A stretch of 64,000 nucleotides of DNA, from positions 248,001 to 312,000 of the forward strand of contig JACKEV010000008.1 of assembly GCA_020632795.1 (NCBI GenBank), written 5' to 3'. The notes under the pieces were generated by a model. That model made no database searches and was not told where the DNA came from. It saw only the letters and a program-made list of their open reading frames with translations. Numbering within the stretch: the first letter of the stretch is position 1; the number at the start of each line of letters is the position of its first letter. Positions 9,054 to 17,901 of this stretch are shown piece after piece. A program made the translations under genes and the position numbers. The DNA is from Alphaproteobacteria bacterium. GTDB lineage: Bacteria; Myxococcota_A; UBA796; CAJQPC01.

Positions 9054-10645
9054 TTGCGGGCCTCTTCGTCCGTCGGGACCTTGATGACGGTGTTGCAGTA
9101 GCCGTCGCCCCGCGTGAAGTCCCGCCACGGCCGGAACTCGGGCCGGTCCGGATAGTTGGTGGCGTAGTAGCAGACCGCCAGGAAGTGCTGCGCGATGATG
9201 GCGTAGGTGTAGTGCTGGGTCTCCCGGTGCAGCATCGAGCCGCAGCGGTCGTTGTCGTCGAACTCGTTGGTGGCGCAGCGGATCTGCTTGCCGACGAAGC
9301 CCGGGTCGAACTCGAGCTTCTCCTGCTGGAGCCAGGCTCGGTAGGCCGGCAGGAGGTTGGTGCTCTTGGGCTTGCCGTTGTCGTACTTCGCGTCGTCGTA
9401 GCCGGCGTTGTGGGAGGCGATGGTGATCTGCACCGCCGCGCCGGAGTCGGCGATGGTGACGTCGTTGAAGGCCTCGGACAGCGCCGTGATGGCGCCCCGG
9501 GTGGAGGCCGCCAGGTCCGTGCGCTCGTCGATCTTGCAGCCCCGGGTCGGGGGGATGAGGCAGCGGGCGTCCTTCACGTAGGGCGCGTTCTTGAGCACGC
9601 CGCGCACCGGGGTGATGCGGTCGGGCGACCAGTTGTCGGAGCGGCCGCTGATCTTGCAGTTGGCGACCTGGACGTCGACCCGCCGGGCGACCTCGGGCAT
9701 GAACTGCCAGTAGCCCTTCGCGCAGACCGGGGACTGGGCCTCGGAGCGGTAGCGGGACTCCTGGTAGGGGATGGACGCCCAGACCTCGGGCATCTTCGCC
9801 TGCCGCAGCTCGGTGACGACGAAGGCGTAGTCATCCTTGATGGCCTCCAGGCGTCCCCAGAAGGCCTGGGCCCGGAGGTGCTGCTCGGCCGAGCGGGTGA
9901 CCCACTCCAGCAGCAGCTCGTCCCAGTACTCCCGCTTCTCGGCGAAGTCCGGCGTGCGGGCGACCTCGGCGTTGGGCTTCTGGATGAAGGTGGCGAAGGC
10001 CTGATCGAAGCCCTCGTAGAGCTGCGGGTTGACCTCCATCTCGGCGGAGGCGACCTCGTAGTACTCCATGCCCTCGTCGACCGGGCCCAGCCGCACGATG
10101 TCCCGGCTCTGGACCAGCGGGATGATGATGGCGACCGAGAACAGGATGGCCATGCCGACGAGCCCGGCATAGAACCACGCGGGCACGCCCTTGCCGGCCT
10201 GCAGCTCCTTGACCTCGCTGGGCTGCACGTCGGGGTTGGCGTCGGCGGCGTCGGAGAGCATCTGCTGCTGCTCCCACACGCCCAGGCGCCGGCACTCGAC
10301 GAACTCGATGGTGACCCCGCGCCCCGCGGGGCCCAGGTGGAACGCGCAGCCGTCGGAGAGGTAGGTGGGCCCGCGCAGCGGCTGCAGCTCCTCCCAGTCG
10401 ACGTTGGCGTGGGGGGCCATGCGGACCTGGTTGGTCCCCACCGGGGCCAGGGAGACGGTCTTGCCGTCGTAGGCGGAGATGACGGCCTGGCGGTCGTCCA
10501 GGCCCCGGTAGCCGCTCAGGTTGAGCCCGCCGGGCCCGGGGTTGGCGCCCATGCGGACCACAGGACCCCGGCAGACCAGATCCCCCTGGAGGGACAGCGG
10601 GCCTTCCAGAACCCTCAACACCACGTCCCAGCGCTCTTGACTCAT
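9044..10645 (-). CDS. Membrane protein with FHA-like N-terminal domain and lytic transglycosylase domain
   Basis: A 533-residue protein from ATG 10645, which overlaps the stop of the pseudokinase gene. Residues 12-120 form a beta-rich region that reads like a divergent FHA domain: RMGANPGPGGLNL, then AVISAYDGKTVSLAPVGTN, then TYLSDGCAFHLG, in the order expected for the phosphothreonine-binding loops. A membrane span follows (AWFYAGLVGMAILFSVAIII, about 157-178). The C-terminal half is an SLT/MltD-type lytic transglycosylase: IPYQESRYRSEA contains the catalytic Glu (about E296), followed by KGYWQFMPEVARRV and, later, IASHNAGYDDAK. The topology places a phospho-sensor inside and a peptidoglycan-cleaving domain in the periplasm. 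Extra Cys residues in the enzyme domain suggest disulfides. The FHA call is weaker than the transglycosylase call. Confidence 0.8.
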   Translation of the reverse strand: MSQERWDVVLRVLEGPLSLQGDLVCRGPVVRMGANPGPGGLNLSGYRGLDDRQAVISAYDGKTVSLAPVGTNQVRMAPHANVDWEELQPLRGPTYLSDGCAFHLGPAGRGVTIEFVECRRLGVWEQQQMLSDAADANPDVQPSEVKELQAGKGVPAWFYAGLVGMAILFSVAIIIPLVQSRDIVRLGPVDEGMEYYEVASAEMEVNPQLYEGFDQAFATFIQKPNAEVARTPDFAEKREYWDELLLEWVTRSAEQHLRAQAFWGRLEAIKDDYAFVVTELRQAKMPEVWASIPYQESRYRSEAQSPVCAKGYWQFMPEVARRVDVQVANCKISGRSDNWSPDRITPVRGVLKNAPYVKDARCLIPPTRGCKIDERTDLAASTRGAITALSEAFNDVTIADSGAAVQITIASHNAGYDDAKYDNGKPKSTNLLPAYRAWLQQEKLEFDPGFVGKQIRCATNEFDDNDRCGSMLHRETQHYTYAIIAQHFLAVCYYATNYPDRPEFRPWRDFTRGDGYCNTVIKVPTDEEARKWM

Positions 10646-13323
10646 GTCCTCAATACCAGGGGCTTGTCCGGGTCCAGCTCGTCCATCAGGACGTGCGGGG
10701 AGATGATCTCTTCGCTCTGGTAGAGCGCCCAGCCCGAGCCGGACAGCCGCAGCCAGGCGCACAGGTGATCGGTGACCGCCGCCACGGGCAGCGCGGTGTT
10801 CACCGGGATCATCATACGGGCCGGGGTGTCCTCGTCGTCGACCTCCAGGCGCATCCAGACCTCGCGCGCCGCCACGGGGTGGAGGACGAGGGTGCTGCCC
10901 TCGGCGAACTCGGAGATCGACGCGGCGCCGGGCGCGGGGCCGTCCTCGTCGCCCAGGCGGTAGCCCAGGGTCACCCGCCCCTGGAGGTCCGTGCGCAGGG
11001 GGACCATCGTGCCGGTGAGCAGGGAGACAGCCTCGGCGAGGGTGGCCTCGCTGGGGATGCGGAAGCGGAAGCTGGAGCCGCCCGGACCCCGCTTGATGCG
11101 GAAGCTGAGGCCCTTGCCGCCCAGGTTGGTGCGCAGCGGGTCGGGGGGCCGGGGGTTGTCCAGGTCGATGGCGGACGGGGCGCTGCGCACGACCAGCTCG
11201 CCGGGGGCCACGGTGAGGGGCGGCACGGCGGACGGCACCACCCGCGGGGCGGGCTCCGGCAGGTCGGCGTCCCGAGGCAGCTCGGGCTCCGGGCGGGGGT
11301 CGTCGCGGCGGACCTCGGGCGCGGGCTGGGGCTCGGTGATGTCGTCGCGGAGTGGCGGCGGACGCTCGGGCAGCGGCTGAGGGGCGGTGTCGGCCTGCGG
11401 CAGGGGATCCCGCCGAGGCTCGGGAGGCGCGCGGACGGGTTCGGGAGGCGTGCGAACAGGCTCGGGAGGCGTGCGGATCGGCTCGGGAGGCGTGCGGATC
11501 GGCTCGGGAGGCGTGCGGATCGGCTCCGGTGGCGTGCGGATCGGCCCCGGTGGCGTGCGGACCGGCTCGGGGGGCGCCGGAGGCTCCTCGGGCGGCCCGG
11601 CGCGGCGGGGGCGGCGCGCTCCGATCGGCACCCGCGGGCGGTCCCCGGACGTGGAGGGTGCGACGACCGGCTCCCGCGGGGGCGGGGCAGCCGGGCGGGA
11701 GCCGCTGGAGAGGATCTCGTCGATGACGTCGGCCGCCGAGCGGTTGGAGCGGTCCCGGCGCCCGGAGAGGCTGGCCCCGGAGCGGCTGATGCTCGCCAGG
11801 ATGTCGTCAGCCGAGCCGCTCGCCACGGCCCGCGGGTCCGGCGGCGGAGGCTCCGGGGGGGGCGGGGGCGGCTCAGGCGTGGCCGCGACCGGCGCGGGGG
11901 TGTCCGCGCTCGTGGACTCCGCCCGGCGTCGGGGGGCCCGGCTGCGGCGGCCCGGGTCGGGGCGCCCCCACCGGCTGTCCCCGGAGCTGCGCGCGGGGGA
12001 CGGCGTGGGCGTGGGCGTGGGCGCCGGCGCCGGAGGCTCAGGGGCCTCGGGCTCCGCCTGACGCACCCGGCGGGGGCGTCGGGACTGGGACATCGTCAGC
12101 GCGTCGGGCATGCGGGCCCGCTCGTTGACCGGCGGCGGCGCGGGGTCACGCGGGGGCGGCGGGGCGGCGCGGGGCGGCGGATCGCGGGGCGGCGGGGCCG
12201 CGCGGGGCGGTGGATCAGCGGGCGGCGGCGCCGCGGGCCGATCCCCGGACTGGCGCTCCCGGCGCGCGGAGCGGACCTTGCGACCCGGCGAGGGGGGCGC
12301 CCAGGCCTTCACCCGCTCCTGGCCCGCGTCGGCGGGCGCGACGGAGTCGTCGTCCTCCTCGGCCAGGATGCGGGCGAGGTCGTCCTTGGACAGCGCCTGG
12401 GTCTTGGAGCTCTCCAGCCCCTGGCCGGTGCGGCGCTCGGTCTTGCTGACCCGCTGCATCACGTCGATGAGGGAGGGCCCCTGGGCGTCCGAAGAGCCCA
12501 GCACCCGTCGCACAGCCTCCAGGAAGGCCCGGCCATCCTTGAAGCGGTCCGAGGGCGCGGCCTTGAGCGCGGTGTTCAGCAGGTCGCGGGTGGCGTTGGG
12601 GATCTGGTCCTTGAACCGGAACAGCCGTCGGCTGCCCTCGCCGCGGGCCGCCTGGGTGCGGATGTCGTTGACCAGGCCGTCGTAGACCGGCTTGCCGGTC
12701 ATCAGCTCGAAGGCGATCAGCGCCAGCCCGAACAGGTCGGCGGAGACCTCCTCGCGGCGGGCCTCCATGCGCTCGGGCGGGCAGTACCGGAAGGAGTCCT
12801 CGCCCGGGATGTCGTCCTGGTTGGCGTGGAACTGGAGGATCTCGACCTGGGGCAGGGCGTGCCCCATGATCTCGACCTGCCCGTCGGCCTTGAGCATGAC
12901 CCGCCAGGGGGTCAGCCCGCCGTGGGAGTACACGCCGTTGGGCTCGCCGGCCTCGGCCGCCTCGATGAGGATCTCCCCGGCGGAGTACATCAGCTCCAGC
13001 CCGGCGCGGATGCCCGCGGTGGCCCCCAGGTCGGCCAGGGTGCGCACGACCTCGTAGATCGACCAGGCCTGGCCGGTGGGGTAGACGAACGCGCCCTGAG
13101 CGGGGTCGTGGGCCACCAGCTCGAGCATGCCGGTGACGTAGGGCGCCTCCAGGAAGCCCTTGATGACCTCCAGCGCGGGGCCGATGGCCGGGTGGGACCG
13201 GTACTCGGGGTGGAAGACCACCGCCTGGTGCCGGAAGCCGGTCTCTGAGGTCAACTCGACCAGATCCGAGCCCGGCCCGATGGTGTTCCGGCCGGTCTTC
13301 TGGAAGCCTGCGATGGTCTCCAT
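10642..13323 (-). CDS. Pseudokinase with Pro-rich linker and possible C-terminal beta-grasp domains
   Basis: An 893-residue protein from ATG 13323, first gene of the seven-gene run. Residues 1-290 have a kinase fold outline, but the catalytic motifs are gone: HRD is replaced by SHGGLTPW (about 133-140), DFG by IMGHALP, while CPPERM keeps the APE-like position and ADLFGLALIAFELMTGKPVY the F-helix. It should not phosphorylate. A disordered Pro/Arg-rich region (about 330-720) contains repeated PPEPIRT units. The last 170 residues are two compact beta-rich modules, LSFRIKRGPGGSSFRFRI and EVWMRLEVDDEDTPARMMIP, that could be ubiquitin-like beta-grasp folds. A pseudokinase, a ubiquitin-like element and a downstream FHA-like protein recall the parts of type VII secretion, but no ATPase is present, so that comparison is only suggestive. 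Confidence 0.72.
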   Translation of the reverse strand: METIAGFQKTGRNTIGPGSDLVELTSETGFRHQAVVFHPEYRSHPAIGPALEVIKGFLEAPYVTGMLELVAHDPAQGAFVYPTGQAWSIYEVVRTLADLGATAGIRAGLELMYSAGEILIEAAEAGEPNGVYSHGGLTPWRVMLKADGQVEIMGHALPQVEILQFHANQDDIPGEDSFRYCPPERMEARREEVSADLFGLALIAFELMTGKPVYDGLVNDIRTQAARGEGSRRLFRFKDQIPNATRDLLNTALKAAPSDRFKDGRAFLEAVRRVLGSSDAQGPSLIDVMQRVSKTERRTGQGLESSKTQALSKDDLARILAEEDDDSVAPADAGQERVKAWAPPSPGRKVRSARRERQSGDRPAAPPPADPPPRAAPPPRDPPPRAAPPPPRDPAPPPVNERARMPDALTMSQSRRPRRVRQAEPEAPEPPAPAPTPTPTPSPARSSGDSRWGRPDPGRRSRAPRRRAESTSADTPAPVAATPEPPPPPPEPPPPDPRAVASGSADDILASISRSGASLSGRRDRSNRSAADVIDEILSSGSRPAAPPPREPVVAPSTSGDRPRVPIGARRPRRAGPPEEPPAPPEPVRTPPGPIRTPPEPIRTPPEPIRTPPEPIRTPPEPVRTPPEPVRAPPEPRRDPLPQADTAPQPLPERPPPLRDDITEPQPAPEVRRDDPRPEPELPRDADLPEPAPRVVPSAVPPLTVAPGELVVRSAPSAIDLDNPRPPDPLRTNLGGKGLSFRIKRGPGGSSFRFRIPSEATLAEAVSLLTGTMVPLRTDLQGRVTLGYRLGDEDGPAPGAASISEFAEGSTLVLHPVAAREVWMRLEVDDEDTPARMMIPVNTALPVAAVTDHLCAWLRLSGSGWALYQSEEIISPHVLMDELDPDKPLVLRT
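11418..11580. repeat. In-frame 21-nt tandem repeat encoding PPEPIRT units
   Basis: About seven copies of a 21-nt unit (core GGCTCGGGAGGCGTGCGGAT as written on the plus strand) encode PPEPIRT/PPEPVRT heptads in the linker of the pseudokinase. Several adjacent units are identical at the DNA level, pointing to recent slippage. The encoded segment would be an extended basic polyproline spacer. Confidence 0.9.
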
Positions 13324-13420
13324 CCAACCCTCTCGACGACGGCGCGATCCTACCACCTGCGCACCAGCGGAGGGCCGGACCGCGACCATGCTACCCTACC
13401 CCATCCAGGAGGTCTGAGCC

Positions 13421-14998
13421 TTGTCTGCAGCTTCAAGGCAGTCCCGTCGCCTGCTCGACGAGCTGAAGAAGGTCAAGACCGAGACCCTCCCCGATCAGGT
13501 CGCCGAGGAGGTCCAGGAGGTCCTGACCGGCGACACCGAGGTCTCCCCGGACAAGGCGAAGCACCTCCAGCCCCAGGTCGGCAACCAGGCGCTGGTCAAC
13601 CTGCTGCGGCGCGCCGGGCGCCTGGAGAACCAGGGCCCCCAGGTCGAGGTGGAGGTCGAGGAGGAGCAGGAGCAGGAGCAGGACCAGGAGGCCGACCTGG
13701 ACGAGGCCGGCCACGAGTCCCTGGAGGCAGCGTTCGCGGCCTCCCTGGCCGGCGGCTCGATGTCCTCGGGCCAGGGCATGGAGGGCGAGGACTGGGAGCA
13801 CGACTACGGCGGCGACGACGACGCGCCGCCCCCGCCCCCCCGCAGGCGGCGGGAGTTCCGGCGGGAGCGCCGCCGCCGGGTGACGATGTCCCGGGATCGC
13901 AAGCAGGACGACGCCCAGGATGCCGATGAGGGCGACCTCTCGGAGCTTCGGCTGCCGCCTCTGTCCCACCCCGACGACCCCCGCCTGGACGAGCGCATGG
14001 ACGCCCTGTGGGGCTGGCTCCGGGACCCCTTGGAGCTGAGCCGCGCCCCCCTGGAGCCCGAGGATCTGGTGGACTGCCCCCCCGCCCTGGCCCGCTGCAT
14101 CGCGATGGGCCGCTTCCTCACCGACGCCGGGCGCACGCCCCTGGCCCGCAGCCTCGCCGCCCTGTCCGGGCCGCTGCCCGGCTCGACCAGCCTCGCCGGG
14201 CACGTCGCGCGGGCCTCGGCGGTGGCCACCGTCGCCGCGCTGGTCGAGGCGGAGACCACCGGGCTGCACGCGGTCAACAAGGCCGCGACCGTCGCGCTGG
14301 AGGACGACGCCGTCGAGCACGGCCGGGCCGCGGCCCGCACCTGCATCCGCCAGGCCCGCCTGGCCGCCCACTTCATCTTCGACGAGGCCACCCGCGACGA
14401 GGAAGGCCAGCCCCCGGCCCGCAAGCCGCCGCCCCACGCCCCCCCCCGCCGGGCCCTGGGCCTGCTGCACGCCGCGCTGGACCGGGTGGTCGGCCCCGGC
14501 CACCTGCCCGCCGGGCCCCGCTTCCCTCGGGCCGACGGCGGCGACGACACCGCCGACGACAGCACCGCCGAGCTGGACGCCCTGCTCCAGCAGCTCACCG
14601 GCGGGCTCGTGCCCGACGACGACCCCCGGGTCGAGCGGGACGCGGTCATCAAGATGGTCAACGGCATCGAGGAGCTGGTGAACGCCGCCGGGCGCACCCA
14701 GATCGACATCGCCGCCGCGGCCATCGCGGTCGAGCGGGCCACCGACACCCGGATCCGCCCCCGGGTGCGCGGCCTGCTGCGCGCGGCGGACCGGGAGCTG
14801 CGCCAGCTCGCCCGGGACGCCCTGGGGGCCGGGCGCCAGATCCAGGCCCTGGTGGACCAGCCCCTCGAGCTGGCCCAGCCCACCCTGGACGACGGGGAGG
14901 TCCGCCTGGAGTCGGTCGCCGGCCGGCTGCTCCGCCTGCGGGAGTCCAGCTTCGCGGCGCTGGGCACGGTGGCCCTGAACGCCGAGGAGGCCGCTTGA
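13421..14998 (+). CDS. Large acidic/basic linker protein with a GN-x2-V/L-x2-LL N-terminal motif, function unknown
   Basis: A 525-residue protein beginning at TTG 13421, selected because AGGAGG at 13407-13412 gives ideal spacing; no ATG is available nearby. An N-terminal helix is followed by HLQPQVGNQALVNLLRRAG (about 47-65), which resembles the LQ-x3-GN-x-A-V-x-x-LL signature found near the N-terminus of DUF4157-type and other proteins associated with extracellular contractile injection systems. Next come a strongly acidic Glu/Gln coil, a Pro-Arg tract (about 137-155), and about 350 residues of Ala-rich helices with no known motif. It is divergent from the kinase/CHAT run across a 97-nt gap and coupled to the next gene. 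I cannot name its function; cargo or structural linker are both possible. Confidence 0.6.
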   Translation: MSAASRQSRRLLDELKKVKTETLPDQVAEEVQEVLTGDTEVSPDKAKHLQPQVGNQALVNLLRRAGRLENQGPQVEVEVEEEQEQEQDQEADLDEAGHESLEAAFAASLAGGSMSSGQGMEGEDWEHDYGGDDDAPPPPPRRRREFRRERRRRVTMSRDRKQDDAQDADEGDLSELRLPPLSHPDDPRLDERMDALWGWLRDPLELSRAPLEPEDLVDCPPALARCIAMGRFLTDAGRTPLARSLAALSGPLPGSTSLAGHVARASAVATVAALVEAETTGLHAVNKAATVALEDDAVEHGRAAARTCIRQARLAAHFIFDEATRDEEGQPPARKPPPHAPPRRALGLLHAALDRVVGPGHLPAGPRFPRADGGDDTADDSTAELDALLQQLTGGLVPDDDPRVERDAVIKMVNGIEELVNAAGRTQIDIAAAAIAVERATDTRIRPRVRGLLRAADRELRQLARDALGAGRQIQALVDQPLELAQPTLDDGEVRLESVAGRLLRLRESSFAALGTVALNAEEAA

Positions 14999-15993
14999 AG
15001 GAGGTCCAGGACGCCGTCGAGGCCCTGGAGGCGCTGCCGCTGCTGGGGCGGGGCCTCGCCCAGGCCCGCGCGCTGGACGCGCGGCTGGTGGACCTGCTCC
15101 TGCGGCACCCCGACCCGGCGCTGGCCACCCGGGCCCTCATCCGGCGGGGGGAGCGTCAGCTCGTGGAGGGCGACGAGGCCGCCCCCGAGACCCTCGCCGA
15201 GGCGGCCCGCCGCTGCCTGAGCCTGGGGGCGTCCGGCCTGGAGCTGCGCTGCAGGCTGCTGGCGGCCCGCGCCCTGGCCGCCCTGGGCAGCCTGGCCGAC
15301 GCCCAGGCCCTGCTCGCCCGCGCCGAGGTCGAGTCTGCCGGGGTGCCCGAGCTGGCCCTGGAGCGGGCCCTCGCCCGCGCCGCCGTGGGGGCCCACGGTG
15401 CGGCCGACGAGCTGGCCGCCGCCCTGGACGTCTTCGAGCCCATCGACGGCGGCGCGGACCCCGAGGCCCACGACCACTTCGCCGCCGCCGTCGCCCTGGC
15501 CGAGGCCCTGAGCGGGGACGCCCGCTGGCGGGAGGCCGACCGCCGCTTCGCCGAGGCCGCCGGGCTGGCGCGGGACTACGCCGACCCCGCCGCGGTGGCC
15601 CGGGTCTGCCTCGCCCGGGGGGCCAGCCTGCTGCGCCACGGCCGGGCGCCCGACGCCGTGCCCCACCTCCGGGCTGCGCTGGAGGGGCCGTCCCTGGTGC
15701 GGCTCGCGGCGGGCCTGCTGCTCTCCGGGGTGCTGCTGGAGGCGGGCGCGCTGGACGAGGCGGACGCGGTCGCCGAGGCCACCCAGACCCTCGCCGAGCA
15801 GCGCCGCAACTGGCTGGCGTTCAGCGCGGCGGCCCTGGACCGGGTGCGCAGCGCCGAGCTGCGCGGCGACGCCGAGGCCGCCCGCGCCCGGCTGGTCGAC
15901 GCCCTGGTGCGCTGCCGGGCCGAGGGGGAGCCGGGGCCGCTGTTGCAGGCCCGGTGGCTGGAGATGGAGAGCGACGCGCCGGACCCGGAGTGA
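14995..15993 (+). CDS. TPR-like repeat protein
   Basis: A 332-residue protein starting at TTG 14995, which overlaps the TGA of the preceding gene (TTGA) and has GAGGAGG eight bases upstream, so coupling is likely. It is made of Ala/Leu-rich helix pairs such as ATRALIRRGERQLVEGDEA and LEAGALDEADAVAEATQTL, typical of TPR solenoids. No signal peptide or membrane span is seen. It probably binds the product of the preceding gene or components of the divergent kinase/CHAT run; no more specific role can be read. Confidence 0.7.
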   Translation: MKEVQDAVEALEALPLLGRGLAQARALDARLVDLLLRHPDPALATRALIRRGERQLVEGDEAAPETLAEAARRCLSLGASGLELRCRLLAARALAALGSLADAQALLARAEVESAGVPELALERALARAAVGAHGAADELAAALDVFEPIDGGADPEAHDHFAAAVALAEALSGDARWREADRRFAEAAGLARDYADPAAVARVCLARGASLLRHGRAPDAVPHLRAALEGPSLVRLAAGLLLSGVLLEAGALDEADAVAEATQTLAEQRRNWLAFSAAALDRVRSAELRGDAEAARARLVDALVRCRAEGEPGPLLQARWLEMESDAPDPE

Positions 15994-16130
15994 TCCGGAA
16001 TCGAACAGCGATCCATTCCTGATCATCCGAAATGGATCACCCCACGGTCCCACGGTCCCCTGGCGCCCGGCACGACCGTTGCATTGCGATGGGACACCCC
16101 AGAGAGAGCCCCCCGCCGTCCGGAGTGTCC

Positions 16131-16820
16131 ATGCGCGTCCTGGTCGAAGGTCTCCCCGCCACCGGCCGCCAGTCCCTCGTCTGGGAGCTGGTCAACGCCC
16201 TCCAGTTTCGACGGATTCCGGCACAGCACCGCGCGGGGGCCCTCCGCCCGACCTGGATCGATGGCGCCCTGGACGGCGCCGACCCCTCCTCCGTCTGGGT
16301 CCCCTGGGCGCGCCTGGCCTCGGCGGCCTGGGACGCGGTCAGCGCGAAGCCGGTGGACTGGATCGAGGTCCAGCAGGGCTACCTGGGCGAGGCCATCGCC
16401 CAGAGCGTCGCCTTCGGGCAGACCACCTCCGAGCGCCTCCTGCGGGCCATGCGCCCCCACGCCGCCCACTTCGACGCGGTCATCGTGCTGCATGGCCCCC
16501 GCCGCCACCTGCTGGAGCGGCTGCGCACCGAGGGGAGCGCCGACCCCGCCGCGCCCAACCTGCTGACCGACGCGGCGCGCTTCCACGCCGCCGACCGCGC
16601 GCTGAAGGACTACGGGGACGCGGTGGGGGCGCTGCGCCTCAACGTCACCCGGCTCTCCCCCGAGCAGGCCCTGGAGCAGGCCGTGGCCCACGTCCTGGCG
16701 ACCTGGGCGACCCGCACCGGCTGGATGATCGGCGTGGAGACCATCCCCGCGCCGGTGCACGACCCCCGCTGGCCCGGCCACCAGCCGGCCTGGACCCTGG
16801 ACGAGGTGGGGGACCGCTGA
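16131..16820 (+). CDS. P-loop-like protein of unknown function
   Basis: A 229-residue protein from ATG 16131, chosen because GGAG sits 8 nt upstream; an in-frame ATG at 16032 would add a non-conserved lead. The N-terminus MRVLVEGLPATGRQSLVWEL has the beta strand-loop-helix form of a Walker A, but GLPATGRQS lacks the canonical GKS/T Lys, so nucleotide binding is uncertain. FDAVIVLHGPRRHLLERL resembles a Walker B-like strand followed by a lid helix, as in nucleoside or shikimate-type kinases. It is convergent with mtnA. A degenerate NMP-kinase-like NTPase is the best guess. Confidence 0.5.
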   Translation: MRVLVEGLPATGRQSLVWELVNALQFRRIPAQHRAGALRPTWIDGALDGADPSSVWVPWARLASAAWDAVSAKPVDWIEVQQGYLGEAIAQSVAFGQTTSERLLRAMRPHAAHFDAVIVLHGPRRHLLERLRTEGSADPAAPNLLTDAARFHAADRALKDYGDAVGALRLNVTRLSPEQALEQAVAHVLATWATRTGWMIGVETIPAPVHDPRWPGHQPAWTLDEVGDR

Positions 16821-16823
16821 GCG

Positions 16824-17861
16824 TCAGGGCCCGCGTCGCGGCAGGGTCCGCAGCACCCCGGCCTGCAGGGCCGCCCGGTCGTACACGCCGCTGTCCAGCA
16901 CGAGGCTGGTGACCAGGGCGGCCGGGGTGACGTCGAAGGCGGGGTTGTAGACCGACGCGGCGGCGGGGGCCCAGCGCACCGCCCCGAACGCGCCGGCCGC
17001 GCCTCGGACCTCGGCGGGGTCGCGCTCCTCGATGGGGATGTGCGCGCCGTCGGGGCAGTCGGGGTCCACGGTGGTCCAGGGGGCGACGACGTGGAAGGGC
17101 ACGCCGTGGTGCGCGGCGGCCACGGCCACCCCGTAGGTGCCGATCTTGTTGGCGAAGTCGCCGTTGGCGGCGATGCGGTCGGCCCCCAGCAGGACGCGCT
17201 GCACCCGCCCCTGCGCCATCAGCATCGCGGCGGTGCTGTCGGTGATGAGGGTGCAGGGGACCCCCAGGCGGCCCAGCTCCCAGGCGGTCAGGCGCCCCCC
17301 CTGGAGCAGGGGGCGGGTCTCGTCGACCCAGACGTGGACGCGCTTGCCCTGGGCCCAGGCCCGCCCGATGGCCCCCAGGGCCGTGCCGACCCCAGCGGTG
17401 GCCAGCGCGCCGGTGTTGCAGTGGGTGAGCACATCCTCGCCGTCCTGGATGAGGGCGGCGCCGCGCTCGGCCATCGCGTCGCACAGGGCGACGTCCTCGT
17501 GGAAGAGGGCCTCGGTCTCGGCGACGACGGCCGCGGCGGCGTCGGGTCGGTCCAGCAGCGCGGTGAGGCGGTCCATCGCCCACATCAGGTTGACGGCGGT
17601 GGGGCGGGCGGCGCGCAGCCGGGCTGCGCACGCGCGCAGGGCCTCGGTCGACGCGCCGCGCTCGGCCAGCAGGGCCAGGCAGATGGCTGCGGACACCCCG
17701 ATCGCGGGGGCGCCCCGCACCTTGAGGGCCTGGATGGCGGCGATCATGGCGTCGGGGTCGGTGGCGTCGACCCAGCGCTCCTCATCGGGCAGGGCCTGCT
17801 GGTCGAGCAGGCGGACGCTGCCGCCGTCGCAGCGGATGGACAAGGCGTTCAGGGGCTTCAT
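16824..17861 (-). CDS. mtnA: S-methyl-5-thioribose-1-phosphate isomerase
   Basis: A 345-residue protein from ATG 17861, the usual length for MtnA. It converts 5-methylthioribose-1-phosphate to 5-methylthioribulose-1-phosphate in the cytoplasmic methionine salvage pathway. Diagnostic segments are KVRGAPAIGVSAAIC, the catalytic Cys in LTHCNTGALATAGVGTALG, WVDETRPLLQGGRLTAWEL, and GADRIAANGDFANKIGTY with the catalytic Asp. No other salvage genes are nearby, so it may act alone or with distant partners. It is related to eIF2B subunits, but the active-site residues are retained, favouring the isomerase. Confidence 0.95.
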   Translation of the reverse strand: MKPLNALSIRCDGGSVRLLDQQALPDEERWVDATDPDAMIAAIQALKVRGAPAIGVSAAICLALLAERGASTEALRACAARLRAARPTAVNLMWAMDRLTALLDRPDAAAAVVAETEALFHEDVALCDAMAERGAALIQDGEDVLTHCNTGALATAGVGTALGAIGRAWAQGKRVHVWVDETRPLLQGGRLTAWELGRLGVPCTLITDSTAAMLMAQGRVQRVLLGADRIAANGDFANKIGTYGVAVAAAHHGVPFHVVAPWTTVDPDCPDGAHIPIEERDPAEVRGAAGAFGAVRWAPAAASVYNPAFDVTPAALVTSLVLDSGVYDRAALQAGVLRTLPRRGP

Positions 17862-17901
17862 CGGGCGACCTCGCCGAACGTGTTAACCTCCCTGATCGAA
17901 G

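Noticed and set aside
6061..11580. CRISPR-like or other non-coding tandem arrays
   Set aside because: Both the 18-nt and 21-nt repeats are in frame within kinase-type genes and have no spacers.
10693..13248. An 851-codon plus-strand frame opposite the pseudokinase
   Set aside because: Antisense shadow made of GRRADRLG-type repeats mirroring the PPEPIRT repeats; no start signals or motifs.
10642..13323. Active protein kinase
   Set aside because: HRD and DFG are both replaced, so it is annotated as a pseudokinase despite the recognisable fold outline.
15994..16030. tRNA T-arm-like sequence (AATCGAACAG)
   Set aside because: No matching acceptor or anticodon stems around it.
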